DNA of 5,973 nucleotides from Armatimonadota bacterium (GTDB lineage: Bacteria; Armatimonadota; Fimbriimonadia; Fimbriimonadales; ATM1): NCBI GenBank assembly GCA_013816225.1, contig JACDEQ010000091.1:1907-7879 (forward strand), given 5' to 3'. Numbering within the stretch: the stretch's first letter is position 1; every line of letters begins with the position of its first letter. This document shows positions 1 to 5,973 of this stretch, one piece after another. The notes under the pieces were generated by a model, which worked only from the letters and a program-made list of their open reading frames with translations, made no database searches and was not told the DNA's origin. Both the position numbers and the translations under genes were made by a program.

Positions 1-936
1 TCGATCGCCAATTTCGAACCATATGCCTGGCGAGCGGCTCATCGCGCCCACGAAGCCGGACATTTTCTCGATGACTTCGTCGAGAGCGTCCTCCATGCCG
101 AGGCCGAGTTTTTGCGCATAACCTCGTCCCTTCTCGAAAAAGCCCAAGACATAGGCATGGTAGTAGTTCGCTTGCTCACGGTCGACGCCGTCAGGAGTCA
201 CCTGTCGTTCGGCTTCCATGATGAGGTTGTGCCATGCATTGGCGGGCCAAGGCTCCGCGGTTTTTCGATCCAGTAAGCATGCGGCTGCAAGCACCCCGAC
301 GAGTTCGCCGACGAGGTGGTTATTCGCAGACGAGAAGAGCGATGGAAATTGTAGGATGTGCTCGATCTGTTCCTGTGCCGACCGCCGGATGGTGGAAAGA
401 TAGGGCGCGATTTCGATTTTCGACGAGTAAGGCTCCATGGCCGCCTGCCAAGCGATCATTCGGAACGCGTGTTCGAGGCTGCTGGCCCAATTGATGCCGA
501 GAGGACGGGGGTTTTCGGCGATCCAATGGAGAATGATGCCCACCGTGGCGAGCATCGCGTCGTTCGACGGGTTCCTGTTCCAATCGATGAGGAAGTTGTG
601 GCGGTTCAGCTCCCAGATGTTCTTCGCATTTCCGTACTTTTCGGCGTCGCGATAATCGATCGTCGGCCAAGGATCGAGGGGGGCTCGAATTTGGGACTTC
701 GGATCCAGGTGCCAATCGGGGAGTTCGGCGGGGTAGTCGAACGATTCGTCGAAAAACGCTACGCGGTAGCTTTTTGTCGGCCTTTCCATGGAATCGAAGG
801 CAAGCTTAGCTTCTTCGACAAGGGTCGACCTGGGCCGCCGACAGTCTTTTCGTGCTCTGAGAGATTGGTTTGACCGAAAAAGGAGTTCCGGAACGCTCAT
901 GGCGCGAAGGCGTTTCAGTTTCCATGCAAGCGACAT
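1..936 (-). CDS. Heparinase II/III-like polysaccharide lyase family protein (3' end beyond window)
   Basis: The reverse strand is open from the left edge to a stop at 1057-1059, and 312 residues are visible from the chosen ATG. Family signatures, in order: an N-terminal MSVPELLFR-type segment (13-21), DPWP (88-91), WELNRH (108-113), GINWASSLEHAFR (about 147-159), SANNHL (203-208) and NYYHAYVLGFF (about 257-267). The visible end, near WFEIGD, is where the family usually has its IGDxDDG stretch. These match the alpha-helical toroid domain of heparinase II/III-like proteins. In characterised alginate and heparin lyases the Asn-His pair and a downstream Tyr line the active site; here N206, H207 and Y258/Y259 are candidates. 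The C-terminal beta-sandwich domain is off-window. The likely role is beta-elimination of a uronate-containing exopolysaccharide, but the substrate is unknown. No signal peptide is evident. The start is uncertain: ATG 936 (MSLAWKLKRLRAM) suits the family and leaves a promoter gap, while ATG 1032 and ATG 900 are alternatives, and none has a good Shine-Dalgarno. Confidence 0.85.
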   Translation of the reverse strand, partial: MSLAWKLKRLRAMSVPELLFRSNQSLRARKDCRRPRSTLVEEAKLAFDSMERPTKSYRVAFFDESFDYPAELPDWHLDPKSQIRAPLDPWPTIDYRDAEKYGNAKNIWELNRHNFLIDWNRNPSNDAMLATVGIILHWIAENPRPLGINWASSLEHAFRMIAWQAAMEPYSSKIEIAPYLSTIRRSAQEQIEHILQFPSLFSSANNHLVGELVGVLAAACLLDRKTAEPWPANAWHNLIMEAERQVTPDGVDREQANYYHAYVLGFFEKGRGYAQKLGLGMEDALDEVIEKMSGFVGAMSRSPGIWFEIGDR

Positions 937-1058
937 ATATATTTGGCGGTTCCGGGGTAGCGCCGACGCTACGATGATGCTACATTTTAGCCCTGCTTGC
1001 TCCAACGATTTCACAGGTTCGTCAGGTTCCATGATGCTTGCGGTATCGTCAGTTCCCT
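937..1058. promoter_or_regulatory. Divergent intergenic region between lyase-like and glycosyltransferase genes
   Basis: About 120 bp separate the two chosen divergent starts, so promoters for both directions should lie here. On the minus strand TAAAAT (plus-strand 983-988) resembles a -10 box and would give a leader of roughly 40 bases to ATG 936, but I see no good -35 at 16-18 bases. No convincing sigma-70 pair is visible on the plus strand. Part of the region would become coding if the lyase gene starts at ATG 1032. The regulatory role is inferred from layout only. Confidence 0.3.
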
Positions 1059-2174
1059 ATGCCACTCGAGCCCGACGAAGAAGGATTGAAGCAAGGATTC
1101 GAGTCCGATGGCTCCGAGCATACTGTAAGTCCAAGAACCCGCATTCTGATGATTGGACCCGCCCTCGACGTTAAGGGGGGCGTATCAAGCGTCGAAATAG
1201 CGATCATCGAGAACCTCTCGTCGGAATTCGAGGTCGATTTCTTGCCTTCGTACACTGACACAAGCCGACTGCGCGCGGGGCTCATCCTTCTCAAGGCTAT
1301 GGCGGCTATTCCCTTTCGAGCCAGGAGGGCGGCCATCGTCCATATCCACTTCAGCAAAGGGGGCAGCACGCTGCGGAAGGCCATTCTCGCGAAGCTCGTG
1401 CTGCTCTCGCGCCGGCCCTTGGTACTCCACTCGCATGCTTCCTCGTATGATTTCTACCACAGCCTCCGCGGCATCGCGAAAGCTTGGGTTTCGTCATTCT
1501 TGGGGAGTGCGACCCGGTTCATTGCCCTTTCCGAAAGCTGGGCGGAGAAATACGCAGCGCTCGGCGTACCGAAGGGCCGGATCGTGGTCATGCCCAACCC
1601 TGTCGTGATGCCGAAGGATGTTGAGCAGCGGCAGGGCCGCGACACGGTCACCTTCGTTTTCCTCGGTGAGATGGGAACCAGAAAGGGCGCATTCGACCTT
1701 GCGGAAGCCTTCCTGCGCGTTTCGAGCGAGCGGCCGCAAGCGCGCCTCGTGATGGCGGGCAACGGCGATGTCGAAAAGGTGCGCCAGATGGTCGCAAAGA
1801 ATGATGCGGCAACGATCTATGGCTGGATCGACGCCGTAGAGCGGGACCGGCTCCTTCGCGCAGCGGACGTGTTCGTCTTGCCCTCGTTCGACGAGGGCCT
1901 CCCGATGTCTATGCTCGAGGCATTGGGACACGGATTGCCGCCGATCGTTACCCCGGTGGGTGGCATCCCCGAGGTGATCGTGGACGGGCGGAACGGCCTC
2001 ATGGTAACACCGGGGAAAGTGGATGAGATCGCGGCGGCGATGATTCGTCTGATCGACCATCCCGACGATCGCGAGGCCATCGCGACGGCGGCGCGCGCGA
2101 CGGGCGAGCAGTACGACGTTAGCCGCTACATTCTGAGAATGCAGGAACTCTACCGGGGGCTATTCGAGGAGTAG
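1059..2174 (+). CDS. Glycosyltransferase, GT4-like (group 1), GT-B fold
   Basis: A protein of 371 residues, normal for GT4 enzymes, with no signal peptide or membrane helix; probably a cytoplasmic enzyme acting at the inner membrane face. It should transfer a sugar from a nucleotide-sugar donor to a growing glycan or lipid-linked acceptor. Visible motifs: GPALDVKGGVS near the N-terminus (GGVS 40-43), the acceptor-domain HIHF (95-98) and HSHAS (124-128), the interdomain VMPNPV (177-182), FLGEMGTRKG with basic residues R208/K209 for donor phosphate, and the EX7E motif E279/E287 in FDEGLPMSMLEAL. VTPVGGIPEVIVDGRNGLMV follows, typical of the donor-binding domain. The frame is open to TTG 1038, but ATG 1059 is preferred as the first ATG; it has no clear Shine-Dalgarno. 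The first 26 residues are acidic and look dispensable. The divergent lyase-like neighbour suggests an exopolysaccharide locus. Its 3' end overlaps hisS by 15 bp. Donor and acceptor cannot be told from sequence. Confidence 0.92.
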   Translation: MPLEPDEEGLKQGFESDGSEHTVSPRTRILMIGPALDVKGGVSSVEIAIIENLSSEFEVDFLPSYTDTSRLRAGLILLKAMAAIPFRARRAAIVHIHFSKGGSTLRKAILAKLVLLSRRPLVLHSHASSYDFYHSLRGIAKAWVSSFLGSATRFIALSESWAEKYAALGVPKGRIVVMPNPVVMPKDVEQRQGRDTVTFVFLGEMGTRKGAFDLAEAFLRVSSERPQARLVMAGNGDVEKVRQMVAKNDAATIYGWIDAVERDRLLRAADVFVLPSFDEGLPMSMLEALGHGLPPIVTPVGGIPEVIVDGRNGLMVTPGKVDEIAAAMIRLIDHPDDREAIATAARATGEQYDVSRYILRMQELYRGLFEE

Positions 2175-3401
2175 GTCCGCCAGCGCGTCGAGGGCCACCT
2201 TCGCCTCTGTGCTTTCGCGTAGGTTCTTCATAGTGGCTTGCCCATTTGTCAGTTCTTCGTCGCCTATCACGATGGCAAATGGAGCACCCGATTTGTCGGC
2301 TTGGCGAAACTGGCTTTTCGCAGATCGGTAGTCGGGATCGGATTCAACCCTAACTCCTTTGTCGCGTAGGTCGCTAAGTATTCTGGCGAACTCGTTTCGG
2401 TTCTCGGTTACGCAGACCGCGAAGGCATTGAGCGAAGCAGGCTGTTCCGCCCTTTCATTTTCAAGCGCCACGAGGGCGCGCTCGATACCCATCCCGACAC
2501 CGACAGCCGGCGTGTCAGGTCCGCCGCATTCCATTACCAGTCCGTCGTATCGCCCGCCGCCGCACAGCTGGCTCTGCGCGCCCAGCGCTTCGGATTGAAC
2601 CTCGAACACCGTCTTCGTGTAGTAATCCAGGCCTCTCACCAAGCGCGGTTCGATTTCATAGGCGACCCCGAGGGTTTGGAGGCGTTCGAGAAGCGTCTCG
2701 AAATGCGTCTTGGACTCCTGCTCCAAGAAGTCGCCGATCACCGGCGCGTCGAGCATTGCTTGTTGAAGGGCCGGGTCTTTGGAATCCAATATGCGCAAAG
2801 GGTTGCGTTCGCTCCGCTCGCGAAACTCGGTAGGCATGTCGACCAACGCGGGGCGGGCGAACTCCAGGAGCGCGTCGCGAAACCGCGCTCTACACTCAGA
2901 CTCGCCGAGGCTGTTGAGATTCACAGTGATGGACCGCATGCCCAACTCTTTGTAGAACCGGGCGGTCAACTCGATCACCTCAGCGTCCGCATCGGCAGAG
3001 TCCGAGCCGATGAACTCCACGCCAGTCTGGTGCGACTCGCGAAGACGGCCCTTCTGAGGCCTGTCGTATCGGAAGGCCGGGGTGATGTAGAACAGTTTGG
3101 TGATTTGGCCTGGCCCTCCGAGGGAGTGCTCGAGGTAGGCGCGAATCGCCGGCGCCGTCCCTTCGGGTTTGAGCGAGACGCTGCGGCCACCGCGATCGGT
3201 AAACGTATACATTTCCTTCGATACTACGTCGGTGCCTTCGCCCAGCCGGACGAAGAGGTTGGTGTCCTCGAAAGTTGGAGTGCGTATCTCGCGATAGTTG
3301 TATAGGGCACACACGCGGCGAAACGCGGCCTCCAGCCAAACCCATCGTTCAGACTGGCCGGGGAGTATGTCTTCCGTTCCGCGTGGCGCTTGAAATCGCA
3401 T
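2160..3401 (-). CDS. hisS: Histidine--tRNA ligase (class II)
   Basis: Charges tRNA-His with histidine using ATP, as a cytoplasmic homodimer. The 413 residues are a full-length bacterial HisRS. It begins with QAPRGTEDILP (4-14), the standard N-terminus. Motif 1 lies around EIRTPTFEDTNLF (38-50), with SLKPEGTAPAIRAYL (75-90) after it. Motif 2 is at about 104-131 with the ATP-contacting Arg in FRYDRPQKGRLRESHQ (R111). The histidine-specific motifs LVRGLDYYT (254-262, catalytic Arg R256) and CGGGRYDGL (280-288) are intact, as is motif 3, GVGMGIERAL (301-310). The anticodon-binding domain starts near residue 324 and holds DYRSAKSQFRQADKSGAPF (357-375). Motif 2 differs from the E. coli FRHERPQKGRYRQFHQ wording but keeps the key positions. 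The ATG at 3401 fits the family exactly. The gene diverges from parA and converges on the glycosyltransferase gene. The gap upstream is too short for a T-box leader. Confidence 0.98.
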   Translation of the reverse strand: MRFQAPRGTEDILPGQSERWVWLEAAFRRVCALYNYREIRTPTFEDTNLFVRLGEGTDVVSKEMYTFTDRGGRSVSLKPEGTAPAIRAYLEHSLGGPGQITKLFYITPAFRYDRPQKGRLRESHQTGVEFIGSDSADADAEVIELTARFYKELGMRSITVNLNSLGESECRARFRDALLEFARPALVDMPTEFRERSERNPLRILDSKDPALQQAMLDAPVIGDFLEQESKTHFETLLERLQTLGVAYEIEPRLVRGLDYYTKTVFEVQSEALGAQSQLCGGGRYDGLVMECGGPDTPAVGVGMGIERALVALENERAEQPASLNAFAVCVTENRNEFARILSDLRDKGVRVESDPDYRSAKSQFRQADKSGAPFAIVIGDEELTNGQATMKNLRESTEAKVALDALADLLLE

Positions 3402-3460
3402 TGGGTGTCATTTTGGCTAATTTCGGTGTCGGCTCCGCCCGATGGTGCAAAATTGCCTGC
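3402..3460. promoter_or_regulatory. Divergent hisS-parA intergenic region
   Basis: These 59 bp separate the hisS ATG from the parA GTG, so the two promoters must overlap here or reach into the neighbouring coding regions. TTGAAA at 3390-3395, inside the hisS start, and GCTAAT at 3416-3421 resemble -35 and -10 boxes for parA, but their 20-base spacing is poor. No parS-like palindrome is visible, so ParB autoregulation from this site has no support in the sequence. Confidence 0.3.
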
Positions 3461-4219
3461 GTGCGGATCTGGGCTGTCGTCAATCAAAAAGGGGGCGTGG
3501 GGAAGACCACGACGGCGGTGAACCTAGCCGCGCTCCTCGCCCAGCGAGGCAAAAAGACGCTTCTTGTCGACGCCGACCCGCAGGGGAATGCGACGACGGG
3601 TGTGGGGATCGAAAAGCCGGGTTTGAAAGCGACGCTCTTCGAGGTACTCACGGAAGACGTTTGCGCCTCGAACGTGATCATCGAGACAAGCACGCCGAAC
3701 CTCCATTGCTTGCCGTCGACTTTGGACCTCGCGGGCGCTGAGCCTGCACTGCTTAGCCGCGTAGGCAGAGAAACACTGTTGAAAGACGCGTTGGCTGAAG
3801 TACATGACCGCTACGATTGGGTGTTGATCGACTCGCCGCCAGCCCTGGGCATCCTCACCATCAACGCGCTCGCCGCATCGGAAGGTGCGCTGGTGCCGCT
3901 CCAGTGCGAGTTTTATGCTCTGGAAGGTTTGAGTCAGCTCGTGAGAACGCTGCAGTTGGTCCAGAAGCGAATCCGCCCGGATTTGAAGGTCGCGAAGGTT
4001 CTTTTGACGATGTACGACGGGCGCAACCGTCTTAGCTTGCAGGTGGAAGAAGAAGTGCGCGATTATTTCGGAGACCTCGTCGCCAAGACGATGATCCCCC
4101 GGAACGTAAAGCTGAGCGAAGCGCCCAGTTTCGGCGTACCCGCGGTGTTCCAGTACCCGACGAGCAAGGGCGCGGAGGCATACGCGAGTTTCGCGGACGA
4201 GGTGCTTGCCGATGCGTAG
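3461..4219 (+). CDS. parA: Chromosome-partitioning ATPase ParA (Soj-like)
   Basis: ParA dimerises with ATP, coats the nucleoid non-specifically and is released when ParB stimulates hydrolysis, which moves parS-ParB complexes apart. The 252 residues and the absence of an N-terminal helix-turn-helix match chromosomal Soj/ParA, not the larger plasmid P1 type. The deviant Walker A KGGVGKTT is at 10-17 with signature Lys K10 and phosphate-binding K15. Walker A' is LLVDADPQGN (34-43) and Walker B is VLIDSPPALG (121-130, D124). Later blocks, LVPLQCEFYALEGLSQL and IPRNVKLSEAPSFGVP, are highly characteristic. The frame is open back to 3275 inside hisS, but family alignment places the N-terminus at GTG 3461 (VRIWAVVNQKGG). 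Only a weak GGTG lies upstream, at 3444-3447. parB follows with an 8-bp overlap, so the two should be translated from one message. Confidence 0.96.
   Translation: MRIWAVVNQKGGVGKTTTAVNLAALLAQRGKKTLLVDADPQGNATTGVGIEKPGLKATLFEVLTEDVCASNVIIETSTPNLHCLPSTLDLAGAEPALLSRVGRETLLKDALAEVHDRYDWVLIDSPPALGILTINALAASEGALVPLQCEFYALEGLSQLVRTLQLVQKRIRPDLKVAKVLLTMYDGRNRLSLQVEEEVRDYFGDLVAKTMIPRNVKLSEAPSFGVPAVFQYPTSKGAEAYASFADEVLADA
4199..4204 (+). promoter_or_regulatory. Ribosome binding site of parB
   Basis: GAGGTG lies inside the last codons of parA, 7 bases before ATG 4212. This spacing favours ATG 4212 over the in-frame TTG at 4206, which would be only one base from the site. Confidence 0.7.
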
Positions 4220-5042
4220 GGTCTTGGGTAAAGGCCTGTCTCAGCTGATGGCGGAGCAGCAAGAGGAGGTCTCCATTCAGCAGCTTCCGATCGACAGGCT
4301 TGTGCCGAATGAGCGCCAGCCGCGAAAGGACTTCGCCGAAGAGCCGTTGCAGGAGCTCGCCGATTCCATCGAGCGTGTAGGAATCATGCAGCCGATCGTG
4401 GTGCGGCCATTGGACCACGGCCGGTACGAGATCATCGCGGGAGAAAGGCGCTGGCGCGCTGCTTCGCTTGCCGGTTTGGACGAGGTGCCGGTTGTCATAC
4501 GCAACGCCAACTCCTCCGAAGCGCTGCAGTTAGCGTTGATCGAAAACATCCAGCGCGAGGACATTTCCGCCTTGGAATGCGCCCTCGCTTACCAGTCGTT
4601 GATCGACGAGCACGGGCTCACACAGGAAGACCTGGCCAAGCGGGTCGGAAAATCGCGGCCATCGGTTGCCAACGCTATTCGGCTTTTACGCCTGCCGCTC
4701 GAAATTCGCGAAGCGCTAGCATCCGGCGCGATAAGCGAGGGGCACGCCAAGGCCCTGCTCCAGTTCGACACCGAGTCAGAACAGCTCATCGTGCACCGGC
4801 AAATTCGAGAGCGGGGACTGAGCGTGCGCGACGTGGAGAGCCTCGCCAAAGGCCGCAGAGTAACGGTAAAGACCCACCCGCGGCGGGAGTCGGTCGAGAG
4901 CCCGCTCGACCGCGCCGTCAGCGAGTATTTTGGAAGTCCTTCAAAAGTGAAGCAAAATGGCCACGGAGGAAAAATCGAAATCGAATTTTACGATGAAGAT
5001 GATTTAGCTCGAATTTTGGATATTCTGGATATCCGGATTTAG
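4212..5042 (+). CDS. parB: Chromosome-partitioning protein ParB (Spo0J-like CTPase clamp)
   Basis: ParB binds parS, loads there as a CTP-dependent sliding clamp and stimulates ParA. The 276 residues give the usual chromosomal ParB layout. The N-terminal ParA-contact motif RVLGKGLSQLM is at 3-13. The ParB/Srx domain runs from about 22 to 117, with NERQPRKDF (33-41), GIMQPIVVR (57-65), the CTP-binding GERRWRAA (77-84) and ENIQRED (111-117). The helix-turn-helix DNA-binding domain, LTQEDLAKRVGKSRPSVANA, starts at residue 136, followed by RLLRLP and the GAISEGHAKALL helix (172-183). A basic linker leads to the C-terminal dimerisation segment ending IEIEFYDEDDLARILDIL. All key motifs are present. 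The last 120 or so bases are noticeably more AT-rich than the rest. It overlaps parA at the start and the convergent small gene by 4 bp at the stop. Confidence 0.97.
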   Translation: MRRVLGKGLSQLMAEQQEEVSIQQLPIDRLVPNERQPRKDFAEEPLQELADSIERVGIMQPIVVRPLDHGRYEIIAGERRWRAASLAGLDEVPVVIRNANSSEALQLALIENIQREDISALECALAYQSLIDEHGLTQEDLAKRVGKSRPSVANAIRLLRLPLEIREALASGAISEGHAKALLQFDTESEQLIVHRQIRERGLSVRDVESLAKGRRVTVKTHPRRESVESPLDRAVSEYFGSPSKVKQNGHGGKIEIEFYDEDDLARILDILDIRI

Positions 5043-5308
5043 AGCATTTTCTCGCTAACGACGCCTACGTACCAGTGCTCGTCGCCTTCTCTCTCAGGCT
5101 GCTCATGCCAGTCGTAGCAGTAGCCGCTCACGAGCGTTTCGTCGAGAAGCCGTTTGATCAGCTTATATTTCGGGATGCAGACTTCTTTGAGGATCGGATA
5201 CATTTCGGAAGGCATCGGGTCGAGAAGCGTTTGGTAGTCATCGGTAACATCGACAAGCGTGATCCGAGCCAGGTTGTATTTCCAAAGTTCGCCGTCCAAA
5301 TTGGCCAA
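5039..5308 (-). CDS. Small uncharacterised protein, 89 residues
   Basis: I do not recognise this protein. Reasons to accept it as a gene: a TTG start at 5306-5308 is preceded by a strong GGAGGTG at 5 bases, the codon third positions look like those of the neighbours, and it fills an otherwise empty stretch, ending in a 4-bp stop overlap with parB. The product is acidic and mixed in character, with a charged core (DVTDDYQTLLDPMPSEMY), a PKYKLIKRLLDETL segment that could form a helix, and an aromatic C-terminal part (SGYCYDWHEQPEREGDEHWY). There is no signal peptide or membrane helix, and its two cysteines (C43, C63) form no visible metal-site pattern. The reading frame stays open upstream to 5410 with protein-like content (FRGLCWACG) but no ATG, GTG or TTG there, so the true N-terminus may be longer. 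It diverges from purS across about 94 bp. Function unknown. Confidence 0.6.
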   Translation of the reverse strand: MANLDGELWKYNLARITLVDVTDDYQTLLDPMPSEMYPILKEVCIPKYKLIKRLLDETLVSGYCYDWHEQPEREGDEHWYVGVVSEKML

Positions 5309-5402
5309 AAGCGCACCTCCATATCCGCTGTCTTCTGAAGGGACGCCGCAGGCCCAGCAAAGGCCGCGAAAATCCAGGGCGTCGACATGCCAAAATTGGG
5401 GT
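5309..5402. promoter_or_regulatory. Divergent region between the small gene and purS
   Basis: About 94 bp that should contain the purS promoter and leader. I see no convincing -35/-10 pair and no purine riboswitch. A 6-bp inverted repeat, GACGCC (5342-5347) with GGCGTC (5378-5383), encloses a 30-base loop and could be chance. On the minus strand the region also reads as an open, protein-like extension of the small gene. Confidence 0.25.
5314..5320 (-). promoter_or_regulatory. Ribosome binding site of the small gene
   Basis: On the minus strand GGAGGTG lies 5 bases before the TTG at 5306-5308. It is the best Shine-Dalgarno match noticed in the window and the main argument for the TTG start. 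An ATG overlapping the site is in another frame. Confidence 0.6.
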
Positions 5403-5636
5403 GTGAGCCGCTACAGAGTCTTCGTAACCCTTAAACCCGCGCTGCTCGATTCAGCCGGGCGCGCTGTTAATGACGCCTTGCACTCTATGGGATTCGAAGA
5501 CGTGGAGGATGTCCGAGTCGGCAAACTCATCGAGATCTCGATGAAGGACGGCAACGCGGCCCAAATCGAGGAGATGTGCAAAAAGCTGCTCGCAAACCCC
5601 GTCGTGGAGAACTACCACATCGAGGCGGCGAATTGA
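5403..5636 (+). CDS. purS: Phosphoribosylformylglycinamidine synthase subunit PurS
   Basis: PurS is the small structural subunit of FGAM synthase, which converts FGAR to FGAM with ATP and glutamine in de novo purine synthesis. It dimerises and bridges PurL with the glutaminase PurQ so that ammonia can be channelled. The 77 residues are the normal size. The family pattern is clear: YRVFVTLKPALLDSAGRAV (4-22), ALHSMGFEDVEDVRVGK (25-41), then LIEISMKD and a C-terminal CKKLLANPVVENYHIE. The frame is open upstream to 5259, but only GTG 5403 gives a family-like N-terminus. The GGGG at 5398-5401 is too close to serve as a normal Shine-Dalgarno, so translation may be weak or leaderless. The stop overlaps the purQ start as TTGA. 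Confidence 0.95.
   Translation: MSRYRVFVTLKPALLDSAGRAVNDALHSMGFEDVEDVRVGKLIEISMKDGNAAQIEEMCKKLLANPVVENYHIEAAN
5622..5625 (+). promoter_or_regulatory. Ribosome binding site of purQ
   Basis: GAGG in the last codons of purS lies 7 bases before the TTG at 5633. This supports TTG as the purQ start and translational coupling to purS. Confidence 0.5.
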
Positions 5637-5973
5637 GGATCGCCGTCCTCCAGTCCCCCGGCAGCAATTGCGACCAGGATGCCTACCACGCCCTGAAGGA
5701 TCACCTCGGTTTCGACGCGAAGTACGTTTGGCATCGGGAGACGTCGCTGGAGGGCTTCGAGGGAGTGGTTATTCCGGGTGGCTTTACCTACGGCGATTAT
5801 TTGCGCGGCGGCGCGATCGCGGCTCTATCGCCCGTAATCGAGGAGGTGAAACGGTTTGCCATGGAAGGAAGGCCGGTCATCGGCATCTGTAACGGCTTTC
5901 AGATTCTCCAGGAGTGCGGGCTGTTGCCCGGTGCGATGCTGCGCAATCGCGATGTGCAGTTTCACTGCGAGCA
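5633..5973 (+). CDS. purQ: Phosphoribosylformylglycinamidine synthase subunit PurQ, glutaminase (5' part)
   Basis: PurQ is the class I glutamine amidotransferase subunit of FGAM synthase; it releases ammonia from glutamine for PurL. The first 113 residues are visible; the family usually has about 220-230. RIAVLQSPGSNCDQD (2-16) is the family N-terminus. PGGFTYGDYLRGGAIAA (48-64) is the oxyanion-hole region, and GICNGFQIL (84-92) carries the nucleophile Cys86. RNRDVQFHCE (104-113) ends the window. The catalytic His and Glu of the triad lie beyond the edge. The TTG start at 5633 shares four bases with the purS stop; the residues straight after it match the family, so no ATG start is needed. purL is expected next. 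Confidence 0.96.
   Translation, partial: MRIAVLQSPGSNCDQDAYHALKDHLGFDAKYVWHRETSLEGFEGVVIPGGFTYGDYLRGGAIAALSPVIEEVKRFAMEGRPVIGICNGFQILQECGLLPGAMLRNRDVQFHCE

Noticed and set aside
358..873. Plus-strand open frames of up to 171 residues in the left 1 kb
   Set aside because: They lie opposite the heparinase-like gene, whose minus-strand reading carries clear family motifs. The plus-strand products do not resemble known proteins.
2595..3305. A 236-residue open frame on the plus strand, antisense to hisS
   Set aside because: It lies wholly inside hisS, which is certain by its motifs. The product is low-complexity in Arg/Gly/Leu and shows no family pattern; it is a shadow of a GC-rich gene.
3275..3460. 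Upstream extension of the parA frame by 62 residues
   Set aside because: It would overlap the start of hisS, and it adds residues not found in ParA proteins, whose N-terminus begins just before the Walker A motif, as at GTG 3461.
5018..5034. Inverted repeat GGATAT/ATATCC at the end of parB as a terminator
   Set aside because: The stem is only six mostly A-T pairs with a five-base loop, lies within the last codons, and has no adjacent T-tract on either strand.
5158..5388. Minus-strand frame starting at ATG 5388 (76 residues)
   Set aside because: It overlaps the better-supported 89-residue frame, has no good ribosome binding site, and its product looks like a frame-shifted shadow. It was kept only as a possible frameshift start for that gene.
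5958..5973. AGTTTCACTGCGAGCA resembles half of a parS site
   Set aside because: Only about 10 of 16 positions match the parS palindrome, the right half is missing, and the bases encode the family-typical RNRDVQFHCE part of PurQ.

Overview
The window is a compact, gene-dense bacterial chromosome segment, moderately GC-rich by eye. It holds an incomplete heparinase II/III-like gene, a GT4-type glycosyltransferase, hisS, parA, parB, a small unrecognised gene, purS and the 5' part of purQ. No rRNA, tRNA, CRISPR array, insertion sequence or convincing phage gene was seen. The separate small PurS subunit together with a short PurQ excludes the fused large-PurL lineages such as gammaproteobacteria. 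The HisRS motif 2 wording, the frequent GTG/TTG starts and the gene set make me think of a deep-branching phylum such as Armatimonadota (Fimbriimonadia-like). That is an impression only.

Left part (1-2174): two divergent genes share an intergenic region of about 120 bp. Leftward runs a polysaccharide-lyase-like protein of the heparinase II/III family, cut by the window edge. Rightward runs a GT4 glycosyltransferase. Together they look like the end of an exopolysaccharide or capsule locus.

Middle part (2160-5042): hisS (minus) meets the glycosyltransferase gene tail to tail with a 15-bp overlap. It diverges from parA across 59 bp. parA and parB overlap by 8 bp and form the chromosome-partition operon: ParA is the DNA-bound ATPase and ParB the CTP-dependent clamp that loads at parS. 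I saw no parS site in the window.

Right part (5039-5973): a small minus-strand gene, not recognised, overlaps the 3' end of parB by 4 bp and has its own strong ribosome binding site. It diverges from purS, which overlaps purQ in a TTGA junction. PurS and PurQ are subunits of formylglycinamidine ribonucleotide synthase; purL probably follows outside the window.

The content is mostly well-known housekeeping genes, and I found no clearly new system. The points most worth checking are the small gene at 5039-5308 with its protein-like upstream extension, the position of parAB between hisS and the purine genes, and the run of non-ATG starts.
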